A DNA stretch of 64,000 nt from Nephrocerus scutellatus (Eukaryota > Arthropoda > Insecta > Diptera > Pipunculidae). The notes beneath the pieces are model-generated. The model saw nothing but the letters and a program-made list of their open reading frames with translations. It made no database searches and had not been told where the DNA came from. Location of the stretch: the NCBI GenBank assembly GCA_947095585.1, contig OX352763.1:100915908-100979907 (forward strand), in the 5' to 3' direction. Shown here one piece after another: positions 11,690 to 22,870 of the stretch. The position numbers and the translations under genes were made by a program. The first letter of the stretch is position 1; every line of letters begins with the position of its first letter.

Positions 11690-12830
11690 ATTCTATTCGT
11701 CCCGAACAGATTCAGCACTCCTTCTGATGTTGTACCTTGTCAATCTGTGGATATGGACAACTTCCTTTTTACATTTGGGGTTTTGTTGAATCCGATAAAC
11801 TTCGTCGTTTTTCCTCTTGTAGGGGTCTTCCCAACTTTTCTGTAGTTTCTGTGATTTCCCTTGTCTTGTCTTGGGATTGTAAAGCCAACGAAATCTCCAT
11901 CCTGAAATTTTCAATGGTTCGCACGCAAGTGATTACGTGTTTTCATTCCTTCATTAACATTCACGACGTCGTTCTTTACGGTTCTATGGACATTAATCAC
12001 CCTTGGCCTTCGATTGGCTTCCTTTGCATCTTGCCTAATTACTGGCAGTACAACTTTGGATTGATGTGTTTTCCCTCTAGCTGTGTGTTGCAGTTCTCTT
12101 CTTGCAGCACATTTCGCACATGTTCGGCACCAGTTATCAACGTCTCTGCGGTAATTGAACCCAAAGAATCGACTTCTTATTTTATCTAGTGTCCTTTTAA
12201 TTCCCAAATGTTTTCCTGGTGTGTGTTTTATGAAGAACTTTGTTCACCAAATTCGTTGGTAACACTAACCGACCATCGGTAAATTCACATTGCCTTACCA
12301 GAAGTCAATCTTTCAATTTCAATGTTTGCCATTGAGCCCAGTAACTTTTTACTGTAGGACTTGCTGATATAATCTCACGCTACTTCGGTCTTTCTCCTTG
12401 CTCCATCCATCGAAGTATTGGGCCCATTGCTCCTGCTCTTGTTCTTCCCTTAGCTGCTCCCTTGTCAAATGATCGTTCATCTGCTGGACCGTGATTCGTG
12501 AAACTACTGAGCATTTCTGGTTTTCCGGTCTTCTACTTCGTTTGTACTCGGGGACACAAGACTTCCTGAATGATCCACCATTGTGAATGCCGGTAATTCT
12601 GAGCGGAACTTCTATATTACGCCATCTTGCTTGCTTGCTTTGTCAAATCAAGTGACATCTGGTGCACCATAATAAAGTCCAGACCCAATTAATGAATTCC
12701 TGCGGCAAAACACCGTACTGCTTATAGTTAATCAATAGTTTCGCGAAGGTTCTTGCCTTTTCTACTGTTTCCCAGTCGAACAACCTAGAGTGCGCTAGTT
12801 CACTCTATTACAGTCCGAAGTTCATAGCCC
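11690..12830 (-). mobile_element. Ty3/gypsy LTR retrotransposon pol fragment with integrase core deleted
   Basis: Minus frames give, from 12830 down: FDWETVEKA; a segment with EQWAQYFDGW and PTVKSYWAQW typical of the RNase H-integrase linker of this gypsy group; VLPTNLVNKVL; then the integrase HHCC zinc finger end, GIKRTLDKIRSRFF ... WCRTCAKCAARR, near 12100-12200. After about 50 residues it passes directly to the integrase C-terminal module: QDGDF, then LYNPKTRQGKSQKLQKSWED and EVYRIQ...VVHIHRLTRY at 11700-11900. The catalytic DDE core of about 150 residues is absent. No LTRs were recognised. Frameshifts are present, so it is non-functional. Confidence 0.8.
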
Positions 12831-15055
12831 AAAGTCCAAAGTTCAATTATGTATACCCATACATGACAAACAGGTTTGACAACATTTAGGTACAAAAATG
12901 CTTTAAAATGCCATAACTTCTTCTCATTCAGTGCCTATTTTTGGACGAGTGTGTACATAGCGATTTATCTTAGGATTCGTAGTCAATTATCTGCCCTACT
13001 AACTACTTTTCGTAAGAATATTATTACATTATAGTATATAGATATAAGTTGAACAGATGTCCGCATTTGTTAAAGTTGCTGTAGTGTTTGTGGGCTACTG
13101 GCGTACACCTTTAGAAATCTGCTAATTAATATTAATACTTTCTGGATATAAATTGATCGCGAAATATTTTGTATATTAATTGCCCTGATATGAAGACGGC
13201 ATCTGTGGTTAAAATGCTATGTTGCTTTCTAGTTGTATCTGCAAGCATATATCCGTCGCTGCTGACTAACAAAGATCTTTTGAATTTTATTAGGGTCTCT
13301 TTTATTCCTTCAGTTCTTAAACCGTACCTTAATTGAAGCAAATTAGCTCGCTTAATAAATCAGTTGTATAATTTTAGTTAAAAGTTAATAAGGTAAAAGT
13401 TGTCCGAGTTAAATGGACAATAGAGGGTGGGTCCGAACTTGGTTCTCTAAGGTTCCAATGGGAATTTACGATAGCAAACTAAATTCCTCTGTCATCTGCA
13501 TCAATGAAAAATTTTTGTTGTGACAAAAACAAGCTGTTAGCTGTACTCTGTACAATATAATTAAGAGAGGCCTAAGCACATGCACCTTGTGGAACTTCAT
13601 TATAATAAAAAAATGGTGAAAATAGGATTGAATATCAGGTATTAAGACTTGACAAATACCCTTTGTTTCCTGCACAAAAAAGAAAATAACTTTGTTTCAT
13701 TAATTCATTATCGATTGAAATCGAAAGAAGTAATCTCGACACGAAGAAGAACTAAAAAAGAAGCAGAAAAACTAACAAGACGTTTTATAAAAAAAGAAAA
13801 CATAAAAAAGAGAGTACGGAAGTAAATATCTCCGTTTTTTGTGTGCTTTTATTTTGCTCCTATAATTCCGACAACTCAGCAGCCAATCTAAGAATCTGTT
13901 TTTTTTTTTGTGCTTTCGCCGACCGATGCGACAAAGTCTCACGCGAACACATTGATCGCCTGCTTGGACATTGCGCTGCTGTGCACTTCTTTAGAAATAT
14001 TGGGTTTCTAGGGCATCCCACATCCCACATCCTACATCTTGAGACAAAAGTTAAAATCGTGACTGCCATATCAAGTGAGTTATATATGCGGCAATGATGA
14101 GAAATCTATGCTGAGGTCATGGCTGCCAGTTGTTCTTCTGCTACTGCCGCTGCTTGTGTCGAGGACAATAATGATGTTAATGAAGATGAAGATCATGATG
14201 TTTGCACGTTTGACCGGAAGTATCTGCTAGAAATTATACTCAAGTTGAAATAAGGCATGAGAAATTGGAAAATTGCCTTAAATGTGTCTCTAAACTGTTA
14301 ATTTTTTATTGACGACAGACAGTTATTACGGAGAAAATACTCGTTGGCTACGAAAGCGGAGAGAGTGGAAAGTTAGACACTTTTTAATGAAAAAAAAGTT
14401 CATTATTTAGAAAAAATGTATTTATTGTTTAACAAAATACGAACTCTACGAGTGTGAGTATTTGTAAAAATTCTCCTAGGGTACTCTCACAGAGAATATG
14501 CCCTCAGGACCTATCGCAATTTTCACCATTTGTACACCTATCGTGACTTTGGATCACGAAACACGTTCGTTATGTATCCGATACCGACATTTTTTCGGCT
14601 GACATTTTTTTGTTATATTGAAAATTTCGGTCCCGTTTTGCTTGGAGAACTTAATGAGGCTACAAGGTCGAATTTAGATGTACATATTAGCATTCAGTGG
14701 TGCATCAGCTCCGCCCGACAAATATCAAGTCAACTGACGTTAAATAAGTGCGTTTACTGTATTTTCCACAGTGAAATTTATGATAAGAAAATGAAAGCGG
14801 GGCGAAAGCAGTTTATCGAAATAATTTGAGACTCGTTGCGGAAATCATATAAGGGTCCGTAATGGTTATGGGACGACACACGTTGCCTTAAATCCTAAAC
14901 AGATTCCAACAATTTTTGTAATAATTTCGAGGAAGATAAGGAGAGTAATTCAGTTCCTGTTTATTTCTTGAATAATCAAAGAAGAATCTGACTAAAAAGG
15001 AGCCGCGTCCGCTTAGTAAAAAGTCATTTCACCAATTGTTTAATACAAAGCAATC
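12831..15055. other. No gene recognised
   Basis: The open frames at 13132-13341, 13466-13675, 13843-14097 and 14530-14829 lack motifs. The segment 14120-14210 is rich in GCTGCC/GATGATGAAGA-like codons, but no frame extends into an exon-like structure. Nothing else is supportable. Confidence 0.4.
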
Positions 15056-15059
15056 GAGA

Positions 15060-16190
15060 AGAAAATGTGGACATTAACTTACACCCTTACCTTATCCCCG
15101 CCGAGGCCCATAGGCGCTCAGACAGCATTTTCACCACTAAAGGAGTTCACTGGACAGTAAATTCTTTCGGATTATACAAATCTCTACGTGGCATAAACCT
15201 AATAGAATCTCTACTCGTAAGACTCTACAAAACCAGCTATAACCAAGAAGTTGGAGAGAAGTGCAAGTGATTTTCTTATCAAGAGCAAGAAAGAAATCCC
15301 CGAGGATACCAGATCTTACAGGCTAATTAGCCTCACATCATTTATACTTAAAGCCATGGAGAAAATATTAGGTCACTACATAAGATCTAACATACTCCAA
15401 CGAAACCCTCTAAACCCCAGCCAACATGCATATCAGGCTGGGAAATCTACAGAAACAGCACTCCATGAGCTGACAGTTGAAATCGAACACACACTTCAAA
15501 GTAAAAAAAAGTAACGAAAGACTTGTCCAACGGCAGCTTTTCAAAAGCTTCTGGAACTTCCACCACTTCACTGATACATTAAAAGCGAAGCTAGCTCGAG
15601 AATCATTAAATCTTAATCTAAAAAACCAAATTAAAACTAATCGCCCAGGACATACAACCATCATTACTAAAATAAATAGATAAACGGAAATGTCCTTCAA
15701 TCAGATTCAATTGTAAAAACAACTAACTTCGAAAGGAACTTCTAAATAAGACTACCAGAACGAAATCATGTTGGAAATATCATAAATAGCCTTTCCCATA
15801 ATGCAACTATACAATGTATACAGATAGATCTAAACAAATAAATGGACGGGAGAAGTATTCGGGCCCAGAACCACAATACGAATACCCCTAGGAAAATCCC
15901 CAACCGTTTTTCAGCCAGAAACAACAACAATAGAAGCCTGCCTGATTGTTTCAAAAGAAGATACAGATGAACCGTGAGCTACATGATCTCCGGCAACCAG
16001 GCCGCATTGCTAGCATTAAAATGCCCAGTTTTCAACTCTAAAACAACGTGGAGCTGCTACTGCCACTTAACGAACTGACCAAAACCAACAAGATCACCCT
16101 AATGTGGTACTACAGGCCCACAAGTCACTTAAATCATTTGAGGTGGTCGCCGACACTTCAAAAATAAAACCTTTATAGTTGAAAGTTCTG
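15060..16190 (+). mobile_element. Decayed RNase H-bearing LINE, family C (RT + RNase H)
   Basis: Plus frames give the N-terminal RT block SYRLISLTSFILKAMEKILG and NPSQHAYQAGKSTETALHEL at 15300-15480, typical of LOA/I-type LINEs. The fingers-to-palm section with the catalytic YADD is missing. Near 15810 the RNase H start YTDRSKQINGREKYSG is seen, then, one frame over, IPLGKSPTVFQPETTTIEAC, then QAALLALKCPVFNSK near 16000 and TNKITLMW near 16090. It ends close to 16190, tail to tail with the minus-strand LINE that follows. Stops and frameshifts are throughout. Confidence 0.75.
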
Positions 16191-16194
16191 GCTA

Positions 16195-18612
16195 ACCTAA
16201 GGGTTTGGTTTGGTTAAGGTGGCTGTCAGTGAAACCGACCCACCAGTAATGGTCCATTGTGATACCACAGGGATAAGGAAAAATTCCCTTCACCTACTCA
16301 TTGAACCAATTAGAGCTTCGTATGAAGCGTAAGAGACTACCAATGTCAATGTTGATAAGATAATTAGTGTCTTTGTAGAAGAAAGCTCCCATATCGAGTT
16401 TACGTTTTTAGGACAGGGCTGGACAAGTACATCATCCATACAGCTTCTGCATAAGTCATTCAAGAAGAGACTGTCTGCCTATGAGGCATTGTCCAGTGGT
16501 GACATCTAAAATAGCACCGCTTGGAGCGTTTCGTATCAAGCTTGGGCCAGATCTGTTTTGTCGCTATGCAACTTGTACCGTTTGACCACCTACGGTTAGT
16601 TTTTCCATTAGAATGCCGCTTGAAAATGAGTTTGCATGTAGCGATTGGTATGCCTAGGTAAGTAGTTCCTTGTTTGGCGAGTTCGTCAGCTATACAGTTA
16701 CCCAGAATGTCTCTGTGCCCCGGCACCTAACACAGGTGGATATTGAAGTGCTCCGCCATCTCCATGAGAGATGATCGACAGTTAAGTAGAAACTGATTCC
16801 AGGGATTTCAGTACAGCTTGGCTATCTGAGAAGATACGGATATCCTTAGCGGATATGACGTTTCTCTTCAGCCAAGATAAGGCTTCAATGATCGACATAA
16901 TTTCAGCTTAAAAAACACTACAGTGATTTGGAAGACGGAAAGAGAAACACCTCCACCGACTCCGTCATCAGTTTTTGAACCGTCTGTGTAAAAATGAATG
17001 TGTTCTTCTTCCAGGTAAGCGTTCTTTTTCCAGAATGATCTTGAGGGGACGGTGACCTGGAAGTTTTTGTTGAAATTGAGTTGCGGTGTGGTTTAGTCTA
17101 TGTTGTCTTGGATCGTTACTAAATTCAGGATAGATGAGAGACAGATTTCATTTCTAGTCCACTGGGATATAGCGTTAAGGCGAATAGACGAGCTAGCAGC
17201 TAATTGTCAGCTGTAAATGTCGAGTGGGGAACAGAAAGGTTGAAAATAATGTCCAATGCGGTTGCGGAGGTTGTTGTACGAAGTGCTCCTCTCCTAGATA
17301 CATAGAAAAGCTGATCTTTGGACTTTGCTTAATTTGTCTAGAGTTACTTTCTTATTTAAGGCAGTCCCAAATACTTGGCTTTATCAGAGAATGTTAAGCT
17401 TATACATTTATAGAAGGAGGCTTAATATGTGGAACTTTATATTTCCTGGTGAATAAGGTAAGCTCAGTTTTCTGAGGATTTACCCCTAAACCACAGCGAT
17501 CTGCCCAGCAAGTTAACTTGTTGAGAGCATTTGGCAGGAGTTATTTTAAGTTATTCGGGTACTTTCCTGTGACGGCGATAGCAACGTCATCCGCATAAGC
17601 GATTACTCTGCAGCCCTCACATCTTAGGCATAACAGCAGCTCATTAACCCCTATGGTCCATAGAGGTGGGGACAGGACTCCAACTTGTGGGGTTCCTCTG
17701 CAGACAGATCTTCAGGTAGGTGACACGCCCAGTTTTGAATTATTAATCCAGCTTGTGAGCAGAAGATTAATCAATTCGCTAAGTGAGTCGTCCACGCTCA
17801 AAGTCGGCAGTGCATCCGTAATCTAAGCGATTGCTCTGCAGCCCTCACATCTTAGGCATAAAAGCAGCTCATTCATCCCTATGTTCCATGGAAGGGTGGA
17901 CAGGACTCCACCTTGTGGGGTTCCTCTGCAGACAGATCTTCTGTCAGACGACACGCTCAGTTTTGAATTAATAATCCAGCTTGTGAGCAGAAGATTAATC
18001 AATTCGCCAAGCGAGTCGTCCGCTCTCAATGTCGACAGTGCATCCGTAATCGCAGATGTTTTGACGCTGTTAAAAGCTCCTTCAGTGTCTAGCAATACTA
18101 CCATTGTGTACTCCTTGTAGTGCAGGGAATGTTCAATAGCACGTATCAGTGTATGCAGAGCTGTTTCTACCGACTTGCCTTTACAATACCCGTCTTTTGT
18201 CAATGCGTGTGCCTATGTAAATATCGATCTGTCTATCCAGTGTCTTTAACAGGAATGATGATAGACTTATTAGTCTGAGATCCTTAGGACTAAAATGAAA
18301 GCATTTCCTACTTTGGGTATGAAAACGTTCACTTCTTTCCATAAAACTGGAATGTGAACCAAATCGAGACAACTATTTAGAATTTTTTCTAGCAAAGGAA
18401 GGATAATATGGAATTCCTTTGCAACTTGGCTTGAATTATGCTGTCAGGTCCTGCAGATTTGTATCGTTTGAAGCTTTGTAGCGCCAAAAGCAGTTTGTCC
18501 TTATTTTTCAGATCATTGGAGTTGGCTGTACGACTGTATGCCATATCAAGGCTGATATTACAACAAACATGGGAGCTGCCCGTGAAGTGGGTGTCTAACC
18601 TAATGTTCAAAA
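16195..18612 (-). mobile_element. Decayed RNase H-bearing LINE, family B (RT, RNase H, zinc knuckle)
   Basis: Minus frames read: KSAGPDSI near 18440; FSPKDLRLISLSSFLLKTLD near 18270; KGKSVETALHTLI and the palm motif A VVLLDTEGAFNSV near 18090 (normally LDxxGAFD); CRGTPQGGVLS (motif B) near 17920; and IAYADDVA (motif C) near 17590. Then come a thumb region, the RNase H start FYTDGSKTDDGVGGGV near 16980, VPGHRDILGNCIADELAKQG near 16690, and the remains of a zinc knuckle near 16450. The 3' end near 16200 has the GTGGCTGTCAGTGAAAC block (plus-strand reading) that recurs at 37.1 kb, with a diverged form at 43.8 kb. Part of the RT is tandemly duplicated. It is non-functional. Confidence 0.85.
17597..18052 (-). 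repeat. 228-bp tandem duplication of the RT palm in family B LINE
   Basis: 17597-17824 and 17825-18052 are diverged copies (roughly 90% by eye) of the segment between RT motifs A and C, including motif B. The period is 228 bases, exactly 76 codons, so the duplication kept the frame. Only the copy at 17597-17824 runs on into YADD. The other copy loses it at the junction. Confidence 0.85.
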
Positions 18613-20740
18613 TGACTATTTTAGCATTTCAAAATGTGTTAATTTCCTTACAAAATTTTCTCGTTAGAATATTACCAACAAAATGCCTAGACAACGGACT
18701 GACCATTTAATAGAAAATATCTTCGCAGTAAGTGTCAAACTCTTTCCATTGTAGTATTAAATGTATTCTATAAAAGCAATTCTAATACAGAAGTACTTAG
18801 TGAAGCAATAAATGTTGTCATTTCCTAACAATAATTGTCATGATAAAGATTATTGCCATACCATACCAAACAACAAACGGATGTCTTTCCTGATTTTCAC
18901 ATCAACCATACCAAACGAGCAACACTTTCATGGCATTCATTGTATAATTCAATAAACTTCCGTCCTGCCATACTCGTAAGTAAACTGTCAGGCAGAATTG
19001 CTCTGAATATCCCTGGTGATAGGAATTGCTTTTGTTGTTGACTATTGGCATTCGGATAAAATGTCCATTAGCAAACAATTGAATAAAATGTCCTTTATTT
19101 ATTATGGGTGTTTATATGTTTACGTATGCTGACGATTGTTGTCCGCATAAATTGCCTTTGAGCGTCAATTTCATTTAAATGCTTTTGAGTGCTTTTCTCC
19201 CCCTCATACACATAAACCTACAATAAATCTGTATACAATTGTATATACATCTGTATTGTGTGTATATAAAAGTGTAAATTGGTCCTTTTTCCAAATCGCA
19301 AATTCAATTCAATAAAAGCTGAATGTTGTTGTTTGCAAACAGAGCAAAGGACGAAATGTTCATTCAACAAAGGTCATCCGTTTACATTGGCAAAAATTTG
19401 ATGCTATTGTGTAGTTTTTTTATTTTTATTTTCATTTACGAATGTGACTGATGGCCGTAAACGATAAGAAGATTTACGAACTCGTTCTGGGTCAAATAAC
19501 AGAAGAGAATCAAAGGTTGATCTTCCCCTATATACTTTTGCATATGAATTTCTAAAGGAAAACATTTTAATATTTAGCAAATTTGCTTAAAGGTTTTTAT
19601 TTTCCATACATATATCCTACTTTCTGCAGAAGGGACTGCTGTGTTATAAAAGATTTTTTTTTAATCCTCTTCAGGCTGTATAATGGAATACTCAACAGGT
19701 TTGTGGGTTTAGCTTGGCGTCGGTCCGAAATAACGGAAATACGGAAAACCTTAATTTAGAAAATTCAACCAAACCTAAAAGAAAGAAAGACATCGAAAAA
19801 TTTCTCGCATCTACCTTTTGAATTAAAGAAATACAAACCTGGAGTATGCAAACTGAAGGTAGGATCTCGGTTTTTCGCAATTACACAGTGCATTCAACAA
19901 ATGATTCATTGAATTTGGCACAAAATTTCACACAGAACATAAAATACCACGTCTTGATTAACAAACACTGAAACAAAAAAGGACCATCGACCTTCTAAAG
20001 ATTACTGCCCATCACTCAAATTACTATACGTACACCGACAAACCAAAGAAGCATCAGCCTTGCAGACATGATGATGACCCATTTCCTGTAAGTTAAGCTG
20101 TGCTGCTGTTGAATCTGGTGAACTACGATGTACATTCACACTCGCTTACATAAAGCAATAATACAAAATGAATGAAACGCGAATAAAAAGTTGAAAAAAT
20201 ATAACAACAAAGCAAATAAAAGCAAAAAGGAGTCGACTCAAAAATAGGTTTCTCGAAAGTGAACGCCAGAGGCATTTGAGGAGTGTGTAATACTCGTATA
20301 CCAGATGCAGCAGCATACTGAGCACAGGAAATGCTCATACAAGTACCACAATAACTATTTCCCTGAAACACATGCATTGTCTCTGACCTGGAATTATGTT
20401 ACAGCAGGACTACATCTTAATTTATATTTCCCTTCATTATTTGCCAGCTTTACTGGTCTGCTGCTGTTGCGCGCCGGGTTATTTGCCCTCGACATGGAAA
20501 CTGACCGTGAAATCAGAGAGGTAGTTGCAGTAAATTTGATTTGAGGGAAAATAATAATTGATTGCAATTTTGGATGAAATATTATAGAGGACTTTTCGGT
20601 AAAACGTACGTCATATTGGTCTTTTTCATACAGACTGACATGGATAGAGTTGCCATATCTAGAAACTTGTTGGATATCATTTTTTCAGCGCAGAAGAAGT
20701 TCTTTTACCTTATTCGGCATTATCAGTAAAATATTATTAA
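18613..20740. other. No gene recognised
   Basis: AT-rich DNA with TATA-like strings and AT/GT runs near 19230-19270. The minus frames at 19692-19880 and 20123-20377 and the plus frame at 20305-20544 lack motifs. No RNA gene or transposon is recognised. Confidence 0.4.
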
Positions 20741-21010
20741 CTAGCTGAAATATCCAGCGTTGCCTGGCTGCCTCCACCACACTGTCCCCACCATACTACC
20801 CCCACCCAACTGACCACCAAGACTCTCCAAGACCCACCCACTCCACCCCAGCTTATATTACCTCTATCTATCAAATGCACGGTTATCGAGTCAATCTCAT
20901 AAAACTATACCTAGTCACCCATCAAGTCTACCCCCTCAACACCATCATCACACTAGCCCCGTACAAACATCCACCCCAACCGTCCCAACCATGACCCAGA
21001 GTTTCAGCTA
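20741..21010. repeat. C-rich degenerate repeat of unknown family
   Basis: After AGCTGAAATATCCAGCGTTG the strand is strongly C-rich and G-poor (CCACC, CCCACC, CCAACC themes), unlike its surroundings. A similar C-rich block follows CCGGAGTTACCCAGGAC at 44480. The two may be the same repeat family, but the alignment is loose. Confidence 0.4.
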
Positions 21011-21119
21011 TATCGCATAAACGCTCTTCGAGGTAATCGCGAACAGGCATACAGACATCAGACAAGAGCTCCTCAATTAGTGCTTGATCCCACAAAGCTC
21101 GAGGGATCTAGCATGGATG

Positions 21120-21770
21120 TTTGTGCGTGGCAGCATGGCTACCCACTGGCCTGTGGCCCGTAGTGATAGCCACAACTCTGGCAATATCCTTCCGGGTTCT
21201 AGATAACAACTTGGTGGTTTTCCTTTTGCTGCAGGATGGCCATATCATTCTTGATACCATTCTTGATATCATTCTTGATATGGCACAGTTCGACAGACTT
21301 CTTCACCTGAGCTCTGACTTAGTATTAAAAAAGGAGAGAATTTGTTTCTTGACTGAGTTCATTGGACAGGTAACCCTCTCTATGTAGCCGGTGTCCATAG
21401 CGACACCCATCTTAGCCAATTCGTCCTTTCTCTCATTACCCTCTATATTACTGTGCGCCGGCACCCATACCATAATGATGTCCAGGAATTGGCTGATCGG
21501 TGCCAATTCTTTTTGGAACTGTTGTACGAGTTTCGAGCTTATTGTAGTCGCATAAATCGCCCTTATGGCAGATTGGCGATCAACACATATACCAACCCTT
21601 CCGATTTGTGCCTTTCTTAGTGCCCTGCAAGCCTCCCTAATTGCTATGATTTTTGCCTGAAAGATGCAAGCTGAATCGGGTGCTTGTACTACCTTGACCG
21701 ATTTAGATCATCCGAGAAGATACCTGCACCGACCCGTCCTTCATGACTAATTTTTAGACAACACTTTCAA
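21120..21770 (-). mobile_element. LINE RNase H fragment, family separate from B
   Basis: Minus frames give REACRALRKAQIGRVGICVD and QSAIRAIY (the usual SDSQAAxxAL site, with DSQ changed to DRQ) near 21600. These run into VWVPAHSNIEGNERKDELAK near 21450, the conserved end of a LINE RNase H domain (WVPGHxxIxGNExADxLA, with ADE changed to KDE). About 130 residues are readable. RT is not seen upstream. The plus-strand open frame at 21121-21387 is its shadow. Confidence 0.75.
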
Positions 21771-22332
21771 ACTTCCATTGATATCAAATTAAAGAGTTGG
21801 TTAACCAAACGGAAGACATTTTTTAATTTTTGAAGCACCAGGAATTTGGTAATGTTTTCAGATTTGATCTTGGTGCTACGATTTTCAATTGGATGTAAAA
21901 TAAAAAAATTCAAACAATGACCAGATGGAGAGAAAGACAGAAAAAATTAGAGTGATGACATGTGCTAATAATTTTTTTTTAACTTAATAGCGAACAAGCT
22001 CATTATTGCAACTAGGGAAGCACCTTATATGGAACAGCTGTTTGCTTTATTCAACTCACTCAATTGTTAAGTAAGTGAACTTCAAAACTTGTTGTCAAGA
22101 AGCTTTAGTCTTAGGGAATTTACGCGACAAATAAAACTCACAAGAAACTATTAAAGCGTTTTTAGAGAATATTAGAGAATAGAAAGATTATTGCGAGCTC
22201 GAAGGGTAAAGGTAAAGGGCAAGCCGAGAAGCTTGCCATATACTATATATTAGTACGAAAAGCGGCCAGTCATCAGCGGAATTGGGGGAATAGCATGTAG
22301 TATTTATGCAAATGCAGATAAATATTTGGCGC

Positions 22333-22580
22333 GACAGACCGTTGCGGCGATTTGTGTTGTGCATGTATATTTTTACACCCAAATAGAAGAGACCTACAAT
22401 TTAATGCCGTATCCGAACGGCGAATTGAGAAGCTTCCGTGACAAGTTATTACTCTCAGACGTTTGTCAGACATTCGCGAGAGGTGGGACCGTGAAAAATA
22501 CTTTTTGTATTACTGTGATTCGAACCACGAACCTCCTGCTCAGTCACCATGCTCATTTCTACTGAGCCACGGCGCCGAAT
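22333..22580 (-). mobile_element. tRNA-derived SINE, copy 3 (best preserved)
   Basis: On the minus strand it begins GGCGCCGTGGCTCAGTAG (box A TGGCTCAGTAG) near 22577 and has box B GGTTCGAATCA near 22520. It continues with TATTTTTCACGG, CTCGCGAATGTCTGACAAAC, CAATTCGCCGTTCGGATACG and TATACATGCACAACAC, and ends GGTCTGTCGCGCC near 22333. Length is about 245 bases. It lies just upstream of a plus-strand LINE C-terminus and abuts an ATT-rich run at 22575-22600. Confidence 0.85.
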
Positions 22581-22589
22581 ATTATTATT

Positions 22590-22870
22590 ATTTATTAATA
22601 TTAAAGTCTTGCCTGGAGAAAGAAGAAACAATTACACATTTCCTTTGTAGCTGTCCTGGTTTCTCCAGGCTACGGATTAACGTTTTTGGAAGGGATATAA
22701 TAACAATCGAGGAAGTTCGGTCGTTCATCCTTCGCTATCTTAAAGTAACCAAGAAATTTGAATAGTAAACTCACTGGGAACGAGTACAATAGACCGACGG
22801 TCTGAGTGGTTTTTCTCAGACTATCACACCAACCCACTACAAATATATATATATATATATAAATATATCA
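22590..22870 (+). mobile_element. LINE C-terminal zinc knuckle and 3' end
   Basis: LKSCLEKEETITHFLCSCPG at 22605-22665 fits the C-terminal Cys/His knuckle found after RNase H in these LINEs (C...EEETxxHxxxxC). A further ~35 residues end at a stop at 22763. The following ~100 bases, with GACCGACGGTCTGAGTGG, are a plausible 3' UTR and finish in an AT dinucleotide run (about 22845-22868) that may be the tail. Confidence 0.65.

Noticed and set aside
13843..14097. 84-codon plus frame with Cys-rich start
   Set aside because: No domain; the minus strand is equally open there, as in chance frames.
22490..22580. tRNA gene (box A and box B present)
   Set aside because: The cloverleaf is not maintained and the same head plus a shared body recurs elsewhere, so it is a SINE.
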